The notes under the pieces are model-generated. The model saw only the letters and a list, made by a program, of their open reading frames with translations. It did not search any database and was not told where the DNA came from. A stretch of 47,498 nt of DNA from an uncultured Clostridia bacterium (GTDB lineage Bacteria > Bacillota > Clostridia > Christensenellales > Borkfalkiaceae): the NCBI GenBank assembly GCA_947597925.1, contig CANQFA010000010.1, forward strand, positions 1 through 47,498. The letters are read 5' to 3'. Positions within the stretch are counted from its first letter, which is position 1; the number at the start of each line of letters is the position of its first letter. This document shows, in pieces, positions 1 to 7,654 of this stretch. Both the position numbers and the translations under genes were made by a program.

Positions 1-71
1 AAGCCTCTCCGGCTCGCGGTCTTTGAGAATTCTGATTGCCTTACGTACACTTTCCTTTCATCTCGCTTCAC
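1..71 (-). CDS. possible 5' end of an unidentified gene, cut by the left edge
   Basis: Reading the minus strand, a GTG codon at 71 is preceded by a good ribosome site (GGGGGAGGAAGC) and opens a frame that stays open to the window edge, giving MKRDERKVYVRQSEFSKTAS and a few more residues, basic and without a recognisable motif. About 145 nt upstream is a promoter-like pair (224-252) pointing at it. Only 23 codons are visible, so identity cannot be given. An ATG six codons in (positions 57-55) is in another frame and stops quickly. It could be a chance open frame. Confidence 0.3.
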   Translation of the reverse strand, partial: MKRDERKVYVRQSEFSKTASRRG

Positions 72-223
72 GCTTCCTCCCCCGAAAGGTCTCCCCCTCG
101 GCTCTCTCCGCGCAAATCTCGATTACTTCGTACTTGCTATGCAGTTGTCAATCTGCGAATTTCCTGCAAAAGCAGGGCTTCTCCATAGCGGAAAAGCAAA
201 CTGCCTCACGAGACAGCTTACTT

Positions 224-252
224 ATGATATCACGCCGAAAGGCATTCGTCAA
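224..252 (-). promoter_or_regulatory. sigma-A-like promoter reading off the left edge
   Basis: On the minus strand TTGACG (252-247), a 17-nt spacer, and TATCAT (229-224). It would drive a leader of about 145 nt ending at the GTG at 71. The leader contains a small perfect hairpin (CCTGC/GCAGG around 162-175). No riboswitch class was recognised. Confidence 0.5.
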
Positions 253-439
253 GCAATTTTGGAAGTGATTTTCGGTTTTTTTCGGATTTTTCCAAAATTT
301 TTCCTTCCCGCCCGCCCGCCGCCGTCCTCTCCCGCGCGACTATAATACTATATAGCAAAAGAGGAGAATGTGTGCTACTATGGCGCTTTACGGGATCCGA
401 GGGATGCCCCTCAGCCGCTACGCGACAGGACCTCGAGGG

Positions 440-530
440 AACGCCAAGGGCGTTCACGTCATTTCGACGAACGAAGAGAGGAGAAATCTCAAGCCCGAGA
501 TTCCTCACTGCGCTACTTCGTCGCTGCGCT
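440..530. repeat. mosaic dispersed repeat, copy 1
   Basis: The segment around 456-511 is the reverse complement of the module also seen near 19722-19760 and 46786-46829: a GGAATCTCGGGCTTGAGATT core followed by a variable part and ending in GAAATGAC. The inner GAAATCTC/GAGATTTC part is itself palindromic. Confidence 0.7.
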
Positions 531-604
531 CCTCGTGCCGCGCTTGGTCCACAATAGAAGCCTCGGTCGGGACGGAATGACGGATTGGGAACGACGCGGC
601 GCTA

Positions 605-760
605 TAATCGTGTCATGTTGAGCGTAGTCGAAACATCGCATTAGTCTTCTGAAAGGGGGACGTAAGACTGCGGCGATTCTTCGACAGGCTCAGAATGACA
701 TAATAGAAGCCTCGCGCGGGGCAGATGACGGAAGGGAGACGCCTCGGAATGACGGAAAAG
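605..760. repeat. mosaic dispersed repeat, copy 2
   Basis: Holds two modules. One (606-639) is the reverse complement, with 2 mismatches in 34, of the segment near 46846-46880. The other (659-701) is an exact 43-nt reverse complement of 46727-46769. Shorter AATGAC-ending fragments continue to about 755. Confidence 0.8.
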
Positions 761-791
761 AAAAACGCGAAACTCCGAAAAGAATTTCGCG
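757..791 (-). terminator. rho-independent terminator of fmdB
   Basis: On the minus strand CGCGAAA, a 12-nt loop, and TTTCGCG (stem 791-785 / 772-766) followed by TTTTTCTTT, 22 nt after the stop of the zinc-ribbon gene. Confidence 0.65.
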
Positions 792-813
792 CAGTGGGAT
801 GTCTTGCGGGCGC

Positions 814-1011
814 TCAGTGGCAGCCGGGACACTCGGAACATTTGCCGTTGCATTTTTTTGGCGGTTTGCCCGTCGCCGAATACATCTCGCCCGACCATGT
901 GCGCTCGGTGCGAGCACCGCATTTCGGACATGGTACCCCTTCGTCATGTCTCTTCACGAGCTCTTCGAAGGAAAACCCACATTTCGGGCACACATAGGAA
1001 AGAATGGGCAT
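814..1011 (-). CDS. FmdB-family zinc ribbon protein
   Basis: A 65-residue protein beginning MPILSYVCPKCGFSFEELVK, with a CxxC pair near the N-terminus (CPKC), a second pair (CPKCGARTER) about 23 residues later and a Cys-rich tail ending CSECPGCH. This is the layout of the FmdB/CxxC_CxxC_SSSS putative regulatory family. The start at 1011 is preferred over the ATG 13 codons upstream because GGGGAGG sits just before it and the family begins with MP(I/T)YxYxC. It has its own promoter at 1039-1067 and a terminator after it. Family members are thought to bind zinc; a precise role is not established. Confidence 0.85.
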   Translation of the reverse strand: MPILSYVCPKCGFSFEELVKRHDEGVPCPKCGARTERTWSGEMYSATGKPPKKCNGKCSECPGCH

Positions 1012-1038
1012 ATCGGCCTCCCCGCGCATTTCGGGAAT

Positions 1039-1067
1039 ATTATACCCCATCTTTCCCGAAAAGGCAA
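1039..1067 (-). promoter_or_regulatory. sigma-A promoter of fmdB-like gene
   Basis: On the minus strand TTGCCT (1067-1062), 17-nt spacer, TATAAT (1044-1039), about 30 nt before the start at 1011. Confidence 0.7.
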
Positions 1068-1078
1068 GCGTTTGGAGG

Positions 1079-2536
1079 CTATATCACGCACTTGCCCGAG
1101 AGGAAGGAGTCGAAGAGCGCGGCAACATTGGACCCCGTGCGTGTGAAGCACGAGATGAGCTCCTCGGGCGATGCCATCTTGCCCGCATAGGTGTCCGCAT
1201 ATCTCCCGAGGGCGCGGAGGAAGCGCTCCTTTCCCGCCACGTCGCGAACGCGGTCGAAGAGGATGACCCCTTTGTCATAGGCGATGTTGCGGTATTCATA
1301 GTCCCCGCTGTAGGCCGTGAGCGGGCGGTTCATGGAGGTATCCGCCTCGCCGTTTACCTGCGAATAGACGGAGAAAAAGGCCCTGTAGGACTGCTCGGAG
1401 GCATTCACGAAGTCGGAGTAGGAGATGCCGTACGCGGGATGTTCCTCAAAAAAGAGGGCGGCCGAGTACTCCGCGAGCCCCTCATCCTGCCAGGCGCATT
1501 CGAACTGATTGCTCCCGACGATGCCATACCACCACTGGTGAGCGGTCTCGTGCACGGTGACGGGCGCCGTCTCGCGCGCGGGAAGGTCGGAGGAGATCAT
1601 GGAGAGGGCGGGATATTCCATGCCCCCGTACACGAAATCGGTCTCCGCGAGGGCATAGCGCGCATGCGGATAGGCACAAAAGGCCTCCGAAAAATAGCGC
1701 AGGCTGTCCGCCGCCGCCCGCAGCGTCTCCTCGGGCGTCTCATCGGCAAAATAGTAATACACGACCTCCGTCTTTCCCACCTTTTCCGAGACGGTGCGGA
1801 AGTTCTCGCCGAGCACGAAGGCGATGTCTCTGACCCCCTCGGCGCAGACATGGTAGGTCCGTTTGCCGTCCGAGGCGTCTTCATCGGCCAATTCATCGGC
1901 GACAAATCCCGTCGCGAGAGTCACATTTTCGGGAATCGTGAGGGTCACGTCGTAGTCGGCGGGCGCGCTCACGAAGGGGTCGCCGCCGGATGCATAGACA
2001 TATTCGCGGAACCCATCCTCCGCGAGATAGCAGAGCGCGGGGTAGAAGTTGGCGAGGTTCACGGTGTGCGCGGTGACGCCGAGGCGGTGATTGATCTTCG
2101 CGAGCTCCACATCGTAGGAGAGGGTGATCTCGGCGCTCTCGCCGGGGCCTATGGGCGAAGGGAGGACGACGGTGAGGATATTGTCATCTTCCCCGCCCAC
2201 CGAGAAACTCTCCGCCCCCGAGAGGGCGCGGATGGTCATGCCGCCGTAGCTCTCGCCGCCGTAGTAGGCCGAGCGGGAGAAGAGCTCGGAGACAGGGGAG
2301 TATTTCGCACCCGCGCGGTAGGCATTTGCCCAGAGTTGGAATTTGAGTTCGGAAAGCTCGGTGCGGGAGGTATTCTCCGCCGAAACCGTCATCTCCGCGG
2401 TGAGTTTTCCCTCACCGTATTCCGCCCGTATGCGATAGCGGGTGCCCCCCTCGCCCTTCACCGAACAGGCGCCGAGGCCTGCCGCGGACAGGACGAGCGG
2501 CACCGCAAGTACGAGCGCTGCAGATTTTCGTATCAT
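1079..2536 (-). CDS. M1-family zinc metallopeptidase, predicted lipoprotein
   Basis: A 485-residue protein with a lipoprotein signal: basic start, hydrophobic stretch and lipobox LGAC with Cys24 as the predicted lipidated residue. The gluzincin core is clear: HETAH at 329-333, then Glu352 eighteen residues on (DEGLAEY), the HExxH-x18-E arrangement of M1 aminopeptidases. GGMEYPA (304-310) matches the exopeptidase G(A/G)MEN-like loop, and a Tyr near 420 (IAYDKG) is in the place of the catalytic Tyr. The N-terminal 200 residues look like the M1 beta-sandwich domain. Probably a surface-anchored peptidase trimming peptides outside the membrane, consistent with lgt being present in the same window. 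Its ribosome site lies inside a terminator-like hairpin (see 2537-2570). Confidence 0.9.
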   Translation of the reverse strand: MIRKSAALVLAVPLVLSAAGLGACSVKGEGGTRYRIRAEYGEGKLTAEMTVSAENTSRTELSELKFQLWANAYRAGAKYSPVSELFSRSAYYGGESYGGMTIRALSGAESFSVGGEDDNILTVVLPSPIGPGESAEITLSYDVELAKINHRLGVTAHTVNLANFYPALCYLAEDGFREYVYASGGDPFVSAPADYDVTLTIPENVTLATGFVADELADEDASDGKRTYHVCAEGVRDIAFVLGENFRTVSEKVGKTEVVYYYFADETPEETLRAAADSLRYFSEAFCAYPHARYALAETDFVYGGMEYPALSMISSDLPARETAPVTVHETAHQWWYGIVGSNQFECAWQDEGLAEYSAALFFEEHPAYGISYSDFVNASEQSYRAFFSVYSQVNGEADTSMNRPLTAYSGDYEYRNIAYDKGVILFDRVRDVAGKERFLRALGRYADTYAGKMASPEELISCFTRTGSNVAALFDSFLSGKCVI

Positions 2537-2570
2537 AAAAAAGACCTCCCGACCGATTGTCGACAGGTCT
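2537..2570 (-). promoter_or_regulatory. terminator-like hairpin that contains the M1 peptidase ribosome site
   Basis: Minus strand: AGACCT (2570-2565) can pair with AGGTCT (2547-2542), with four further inner pairs, and is followed by six T directly before the ATG at 2536. The 3' arm contains the only Shine-Dalgarno (GGGAGGTC). It may act as the terminator of the upstream hemolysin III gene, as a translational switch, or both. Confidence 0.5.
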
Positions 2571-2604
2571 ATCTTATGCGCGCCCCGAGCGGGTTATGCG
2601 CCCC

Positions 2605-3267
2605 TTAAAGCATGAGGAAGATGCTCACGAACTGCAGCACGGTGCCGAGCAGGACGAAGAGATGCCACACGGCGTGGAAATAGCGCACGCGCTTGCCGAG
2701 GGCGAAGAAGATGATCCCCACCGTATAGGCGACCCCGCCCGAGACGAGCATGGCGAAGGAGAGCGCCGACACCACGGCGAGCAGGGGCTTCAGGAAGACG
2801 ACTGCCATCCACCCGAGCACCACGTAGAGCACCATGGAGATGGACTTGACCCACATGTTGTTGAGCGCAATGGCATTCATGACGATCCCGCCGATCGCGA
2901 GGATCCACTCTGCCGCGAGCACCGTCCAGCCCACCGCCGTCCCATAGAGCGGGATGAGACAATAGGGCGTATACGTCCCCGCAATGAGGAGGAAGATGGT
3001 GCAGTGGTCGAAGATGCGGAAGACGGCCTTTCCCCTGCCGTCGGGGAGAAAGTGATAGAGCGCGCTCATGGTATAGAGCACGATGATGCCTACGGAAAAG
3101 GCGGAGACAGCGATGTACTCCGCGACGGTATCCGAGAAGAGAAGTAAGACGACCCACGCCGCCAGCCCAAAGGCTCCTCCCACGATATGGGAGACGGCAT
3201 TGAAGATCTCCTCCCCCTTGGTATAATATGATCTGAGTCCTCTGAAATGCGCGACAGTCGCTTCCAT
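2605..3267 (-). CDS. trhA: hemolysin III / PAQR family seven-helix membrane protein
   Basis: A 220-residue polytopic protein with about seven hydrophobic segments. Family hallmarks are visible: an N-terminal EEIFNAVSHIVG segment with its His, a short SALYH motif after the second helix, and the C-terminal HAVWHLFVLLGT with two His that bind the metal in PAQR proteins. The start at 3267 follows a strong AAGGAGG and leaves out a poorly supported 21-codon upstream extension. Bacterial TrhA proteins affect membrane energetics and lipid homeostasis; haemolysis is a historical name. It has its own promoter (3310-3338). Confidence 0.9.
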   Translation of the reverse strand: MEATVAHFRGLRSYYTKGEEIFNAVSHIVGGAFGLAAWVVLLLFSDTVAEYIAVSAFSVGIIVLYTMSALYHFLPDGRGKAVFRIFDHCTIFLLIAGTYTPYCLIPLYGTAVGWTVLAAEWILAIGGIVMNAIALNNMWVKSISMVLYVVLGWMAVVFLKPLLAVVSALSFAMLVSGGVAYTVGIIFFALGKRVRYFHAVWHLFVLLGTVLQFVSIFLML

Positions 3268-3309
3268 ACGGAAAACCTCCTTGCGCCCGCTTCCTTGCGG
3301 GTCCCCTCC

Positions 3310-3338
3310 ATCATACCGCAGACGGCGCAAAAAGGCAA
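3310..3338 (-). promoter_or_regulatory. sigma-A-like promoter of the hemolysin III gene
   Basis: Minus strand TTGCCT (3338-3333), 17-nt spacer, TATGAT (3315-3310), about 40 nt before the start codon. Confidence 0.55.
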
Positions 3339-3430
3339 CCTACTGTTTATAGGTCCCCGTCTACTCTTCAGGACGCCCGTTCTCCCTCCCTTTTTGCCAT
3401 TTCCACCGCAAAATATAGCACTCTACGAAG

Positions 3431-3464
3431 AAAAAACTCCGCTCTACGCAGAGTAGAACGGAGG
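3431..3464 (-). terminator. terminator of the small zinc-ribbon membrane protein gene
   Basis: Minus strand CTCCGTTCTAC, loop TCTGC, GTAGAGCGGAG (one G-U pair), then six T; it begins 5 nt after the stop at 3469. Confidence 0.8.
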
Positions 3465-3468
3465 GTTT

Positions 3469-3714
3469 TCAGCGGAATATCAGGTATAATAGCACGCCGA
3501 TAAACGCGAGCGCACCGATGGTATAGGTGATGTAGCGGATCTTTTTGATCTTCTCGTCGGAGAGGGGCTGATAGCCGCGGGGCTTGAGCGCGCCCTTGCA
3601 GTGCGGGCACACGGTGAGGTGGTCGGGAACGGGGCATCCGCAATGCGGACACTGCACGGTGTGCATCTCCTTTTCCTCTTCTCGGTCTTCGTAGACGGTA
3701 TTTCCCTTTTTCAT
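3469..3714 (-). CDS. small zinc-ribbon protein with one C-terminal membrane helix
   Basis: An 81-residue protein: a short charged start, a double zinc knuckle (CPHCGCPVPDHLTVCPHC, residues about 21-38), a basic linker and one C-terminal hydrophobic helix (about 60-80) ending in Arg. This zinc_ribbon_2 plus transmembrane layout is common in Firmicutes; its role is unknown. Start is uncertain: the ATG at 3714 is used here, but an internal Met17 (3666) begins just before the zinc ribbon and has a purine-rich GAGGAAAAGGAG upstream. A clear terminator follows. Confidence 0.75.
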   Translation of the reverse strand: MKKGNTVYEDREEEKEMHTVQCPHCGCPVPDHLTVCPHCKGALKPRGYQPLSDEKIKKIRYITYTIGALAFIGVLLYLIFR

Positions 3715-3782
3715 ATCTCTATCCTACCACGTTCCGCGCGGTTTGTCAAGAAAAACGCTGCCCTGCGGTTATCGAAAAGTCC

Positions 3783-3812
3783 TTTACAAATGCCGCCCGC
3801 CCGTGTTATAAT
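3783..3812 (+). promoter_or_regulatory. sigma-A promoter of the DUF697 gene
   Basis: TTTACA (3783-3788), 18-nt spacer, TATAAT (3807-3812). A GGAGG ribosome site at 3819-3823 follows so closely that the leader is very short. Confidence 0.75.
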
Positions 3813-3830
3813 ATCCGCGGAGGTATACCC

Positions 3831-4865
3831 ATGAAAAACGACCTTTTGCCCGAAAACGGGGAACCTGCAGGAGAGGACCCCGCGCCCAAGATGACCGTAT
3901 ATGACTACGAACAGAAATATGTCAAGCGGCAGAATGCGCAGGGCGCCCGCCTGACGATCGGGCTCGCGGCGGCCCTGATCGGCGTATTTCTCTTCGCCCT
4001 CCTTGCGCTCCTCGCCCTCCGCGTCTTCGAGCTCAATCTCTGGGCGGGGTGCGCCGTGTCCGCCGTCCTCGCGCTGCTCTATCTCTTCGTCTATGTCGTC
4101 CCCCTCGTCAAGATCTTGCGAACGAGATATTTCGTGACCAATGTCAATGCCTTCACGGCAAAGAAGGCACAGCGGCACAACCGCAAGGTGCGCCACGAGA
4201 TCGCCGAAAAGATGATCGACTTCACCGCGCGCGTAGAGGGTGCGGGGTGGTACGACAGCCGCCTCGTGGGCGACCTCGCCATTGCCCTGCAGACCAAGGA
4301 CGAGGAGAAGCTCAAAACTTCCCTCTCCGCCCTCTATAAGGGGTCGGTGAAGAAGTCGGCGAAAAAGCTCATCTTCAAGAGCTCCCTGAAGTCCGCCGCC
4401 TATGCCGCCATCTCCCCCGCCGCGCATATCGACGCCGCGCTCGTGGTCGTCGTCAATCTCCAGCTCGTGAAGGACCTCGTCTTCCTCTACGGATTCCGTC
4501 CCTCCGATGCGGGGCTCGCGCGCATCTTTACCAAAGTCGTCTTCAATTCCCTCGTCGCATACGGGGTGGGCGGCATCAACGTGGGGAGCAGCGTGGTGAA
4601 GACGATGGGCGACGCCGTAAAGGGCATCCCCCTGCTCGGCTCCGCCATCTCCGCCCTCATCGATTCCTCGGTACAGGGGCTCACAAACGGCGCCCTGACG
4701 ACGGTCATCGGCTACCAGACCATCGCCTTCCTTCAGAAGGAATATCGCCTGCAGGACATCCTCGACGGCGTGGAGACGGATACGGAGGTGGAGATCGAAG
4801 AGGCGTGCGCCGAACTCGAGCGCGAACTCAAGGGCAAGAAGAAACGCCTCGCCGAAGCGGGATGA
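3831..4865 (+). CDS. DUF697 (YcjF-like) membrane protein
   Basis: A 344-residue protein. Residues 1-40 are charged and polar; two strong hydrophobic helices follow (about 42-65 and 72-92); then comes a long helical cytosolic part. The C-terminal half carries the DUF697 pattern: GFRPSDAGLARIFTKVV, a glycine-rich YGVGGINVGSS, then KGIPLLGSAISALIDSSVQG and GYQTIAFLQKEY. DUF697 occurs in YcjF and some dynamin/GTPase-associated proteins, but no GTPase gene is adjacent. It ends in a Glu/Lys-rich helix. The gene stands alone between its own promoter and a bidirectional terminator. Function unknown. Confidence 0.75.
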   Translation: MKNDLLPENGEPAGEDPAPKMTVYDYEQKYVKRQNAQGARLTIGLAAALIGVFLFALLALLALRVFELNLWAGCAVSAVLALLYLFVYVVPLVKILRTRYFVTNVNAFTAKKAQRHNRKVRHEIAEKMIDFTARVEGAGWYDSRLVGDLAIALQTKDEEKLKTSLSALYKGSVKKSAKKLIFKSSLKSAAYAAISPAAHIDAALVVVVNLQLVKDLVFLYGFRPSDAGLARIFTKVVFNSLVAYGVGGINVGSSVVKTMGDAVKGIPLLGSAISALIDSSVQGLTNGALTTVIGYQTIAFLQKEYRLQDILDGVETDTEVEIEEACAELERELKGKKKRLAEAG

Positions 4866-4918
4866 GATTTCTCGGCACCACCTCGAAATGACATAGTGAG
4901 GCAATCGTCGAAATGACG
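4866..4918. repeat. short mosaic repeat fragment
   Basis: Pieces of the dispersed family lie directly after the stop codon: GAGATTTCTCGGC, then two CGAAATGAC endings. Too degraded to assign a boundary. Confidence 0.5.
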
Positions 4919-4922
4919 CAAG

Positions 4923-4951
4923 AAAAATGCGGCCGAGAGGCCGCATTTTTT
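4923..4951. terminator. bidirectional terminator between the DUF697 gene and gyrA
   Basis: Perfect 12-bp stem AAAAATGCGGCC (4923-4934) with its complement at 4939-4950, loop GAGA. A-rich on one side and T-rich on the other, so it serves both convergent genes. Confidence 0.9.
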
Positions 4952-4961
4952 CATGGAGTTC

Positions 4962-7640
4962 TTATTCGTCGTCTTCACTTTCGGAAGCGTCCTCTTCGGA
5001 CATGGGTGCCTCGTCTTCCTCTTCGGAGGGGTCATCCTCGGGCATGGGTACCTCGTCTTCTGCCGCGGAAGATTCCTCTTCGGCGAGCGAGGCGGCTTCC
5101 TCGGCGAGCTCCTCGGGCGAGAGGTCTGCCGCGGTCTCCTCGGGGGCCTCGACTTCGGCCTCCTCGTCCTTGTCGGTCACGGCGACGGTCGCCACGATGC
5201 CCTCTCTCACATTCATGAGCCTTACCCCGCGCGTCGCACGCCCGATCGTCGATACCGACTCGAGGTGCATGCGGATGATGATGCCCGCACTCGTCACGAG
5301 CATGAGATCGTAGAGGTCGCTCGCGAGCTTCATATTGACGAGAGCGCCCGTCTTTTCATTGAAGACGCCCGCCTTGATGCCCTTGCCGCCCCTGCTCTGG
5401 AGGCGGTATTCCTCGGGATCGGTCCGCTTGCCGTAGCCCTTTTCGGAGACGGTCAAAATATCGAACCCGTCGCGGAGGACGAGCATATCGGTCACCACGT
5501 CCCCTTCGGCGAGGGTCATGCCGCGCACGCCCATGGTGCCGCGGCCCATGGGACGCACGTCGCTCTCCTTGAAGCGGATGCATTTGCCCGAATGGGAGGC
5601 GATCATCACCTGGTCTTCGCCGCTCGTGAACTGCACGGAGATGAGCTCGTCGCCCTCGGCGATCTTGATGGCGATCTTTCCGTTCTTCATGATGCGCTCA
5701 AATTCGCTCGTCGCCGTCTTCTTGATGAGGCCGCGCTTCGTCGCCATGATGAGGTACCCCGTGCCATTTTCGTAGACGGGGAGAATGGCCGCTATCTTTT
5801 CACCCGCGGAGATGGGCAGCAGATTGACCATGGCTCTGCCGCGGGACTGGCGGGTCGCCTCGGGGATCATGTACCCCTTCATGGCGTACACCTTACCGTA
5901 GTTGGAGAAGAAGAGGATATTGTGATGGGTGGAGCAGACGAACATCTGCTCGATGAAGTCCTCTTCCTTCGTCTTGTGTCCCGTGATGCCCACGCCGCCG
6001 CGGTGCTGCGCCCTGTACTCGGTGAGCGGGATGCGCTTGACATAGCCGCCGTGCGTCATGGAGATGACGACGTCTTCCTCGTCGATGAGGTCCTCGTCGT
6101 CGATGTCGCCGTAGTCCACCGAGATCTCCGTCTTGCGCTCGGAGGGATATTTTGCCTTGATGGTGAGGAGGTCTTCGCGGATGATGGCCATCACGCGGCT
6201 CTCGTTTGCGAGGATATCCTTGAGGTCGGCGATGGTCGCGCGCAGCTCGGCGAGCTCCTCCTTGAGCTTCTCCACTTCGAGGGCGGTGAGCCGCTGCAGG
6301 CGCATCTCGAGGATGGCGTTCGCCTGCTTGTCGGAGAGGGCAAATGCAGCCGTGAGGCGCATACATGCGTCGTTTTTGTCCTTGGATTCCTTGATGATGC
6401 GGATGACTTCGTCGATATTCGCGAGGGCGATGACGAGGCCCTCCACGATATGCGCGCGCTCCTCCGTCTTCTGGAGGTCGTAGCGGGTGCGCCGCACGAT
6501 GACTTCCTTCTGATGGGCGAGGTAGTACGAGAGGATCTCGCGGAGATTGAGGTAGCGCGGCTCGGTGCCGTTTTCCACGAGGGCAAGGAGGATGATGCCA
6601 TCCGAGACCTGCAGATTGGTGTGTTTATAGAGGGTATTGAGGACGACCTGCGCATTGGCATCCTTCTTGCACTCGATGACGATGCGCATGCCCTCGCGGC
6701 CCGACTCGTCGCGGATGTCGGAGATTCCCTCGATGCGCTTGTCCTTCACCATGTCCGCGATGGCCACGATGAGTTGGGACTTATTGACCTGATAAGGGAT
6801 CTCAGTGACGATGATGCGCGAGCGGGTATTTGCGCCGCTGCCCACCTCCTCCACCTCGCACTTGGAGCGGATGATGATGTTGCCCTGTCCCGTGCGGTAT
6901 GCCTTGCGCACGCCGCTCCTGCCCATGATGATGCCCCCCGTCGGGAAATCGGGCGCGGGGATATAGTCCATGAGTTCCTCGACCGTGATGTCGGGGTTGT
7001 CGATCATGGCGACCGTGCCGTCGATGACCTCGGCGAGGTTATGGGGCGGAATATTGGTCGCCATACCCACGGCAATTCCGTCCGACCCATTGACGAGGAG
7101 GTTGGGGAAGCGCGCGGGAAGGACGGCGGGTTCCATCTCGATGCCGTCGAAATTGGGGAAGAAGTCCACCGTCTCCTTGTCGAGGTCGCGGAGCATCTCG
7201 GCGGCGAGTTTGGTGAGGCGCGCTTCGGTATAGCGCATGGCGGCAGGCGGGTCGCCGTCTACCGAGCCGAAGTTGCCGTGCCCGTCCACGAGGGGACAAT
7301 TGATGGTGAAGTCCTGCGCGAGACGCACGAGGGCATCGTAGACCGAGCTGTCGCCGTGGGGGTGAAATTTACCCATGACGTCACCGACGATACGCGCGCA
7401 CTTACGGTACGCCTTGTCGTTATAGAGGCCCATCTCGTGCATGGCATAGAGGATGCGGCGATGCACGGGCTTGAGCCCGTCGCGGACATCGGGGATGGCG
7501 CGGGACTTATTGACCGCCATGGCGTAGGCGATGAAGGAGCGCTTGAGCTCGTCGTTGACCTCGACGTCGAGGATCTTGGTCATCTCCAGCGTCTTTTTGA
7601 ATTCTTCGGTGAGCTCGGGGCTCGTTTCTCTTTTTGCCAT
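4962..7640 (-). CDS. gyrA: DNA gyrase subunit A
   Basis: An 892-residue subunit that cuts and rejoins DNA in the A2B2 gyrase tetramer. The catalytic Tyr is Tyr137 in AAMRYTEAR. The quinolone region reads [14 protein letters not shown]; the positions matching E. coli Ser83 and Asp87 are Ser98 and Asp102, the usual sensitive-type residues. A GyrA box (QSRGGKG) lies in the C-terminal beta-pinwheel, which supports gyrase rather than topoisomerase IV. The last 55-60 residues are a long Glu/Asp/Ser tail. It lies 14 nt after gyrB and is presumably co-transcribed; a strong bidirectional terminator follows. Confidence 0.98.
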   Translation of the reverse strand: MAKRETSPELTEEFKKTLEMTKILDVEVNDELKRSFIAYAMAVNKSRAIPDVRDGLKPVHRRILYAMHEMGLYNDKAYRKCARIVGDVMGKFHPHGDSSVYDALVRLAQDFTINCPLVDGHGNFGSVDGDPPAAMRYTEARLTKLAAEMLRDLDKETVDFFPNFDGIEMEPAVLPARFPNLLVNGSDGIAVGMATNIPPHNLAEVIDGTVAMIDNPDITVEELMDYIPAPDFPTGGIIMGRSGVRKAYRTGQGNIIIRSKCEVEEVGSGANTRSRIIVTEIPYQVNKSQLIVAIADMVKDKRIEGISDIRDESGREGMRIVIECKKDANAQVVLNTLYKHTNLQVSDGIILLALVENGTEPRYLNLREILSYYLAHQKEVIVRRTRYDLQKTEERAHIVEGLVIALANIDEVIRIIKESKDKNDACMRLTAAFALSDKQANAILEMRLQRLTALEVEKLKEELAELRATIADLKDILANESRVMAIIREDLLTIKAKYPSERKTEISVDYGDIDDEDLIDEEDVVISMTHGGYVKRIPLTEYRAQHRGGVGITGHKTKEEDFIEQMFVCSTHHNILFFSNYGKVYAMKGYMIPEATRQSRGRAMVNLLPISAGEKIAAILPVYENGTGYLIMATKRGLIKKTATSEFERIMKNGKIAIKIAEGDELISVQFTSGEDQVMIASHSGKCIRFKESDVRPMGRGTMGVRGMTLAEGDVVTDMLVLRDGFDILTVSEKGYGKRTDPEEYRLQSRGGKGIKAGVFNEKTGALVNMKLASDLYDLMLVTSAGIIIRMHLESVSTIGRATRGVRLMNVREGIVATVAVTDKDEEAEVEAPEETAADLSPEELAEEAASLAEEESSAAEDEVPMPEDDPSEEEDEAPMSEEDASESEDDE

Positions 7641-7654
7641 ATTTTACTCCTGAA

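Larger units (their letters stand above)
72..813. other. about 740 nt without a supported gene
   Basis: Contains the leftward promoter and leader (72-252), a purine-poor stretch, a lone plus-strand TATAAT at 341-346 without a good -35, mosaic repeat copies (about 440-530 and 605-760) and the fmdB terminator (757-791). Short open frames here, such as those starting near 368, are translations of the repeats and have no family features. Confidence 0.6.

Noticed and set aside
368..621. Short overlapping plus-strand frames after a GAGGAG
   Set aside because: They translate the mosaic repeat; three frames are open at once and none shows family features.
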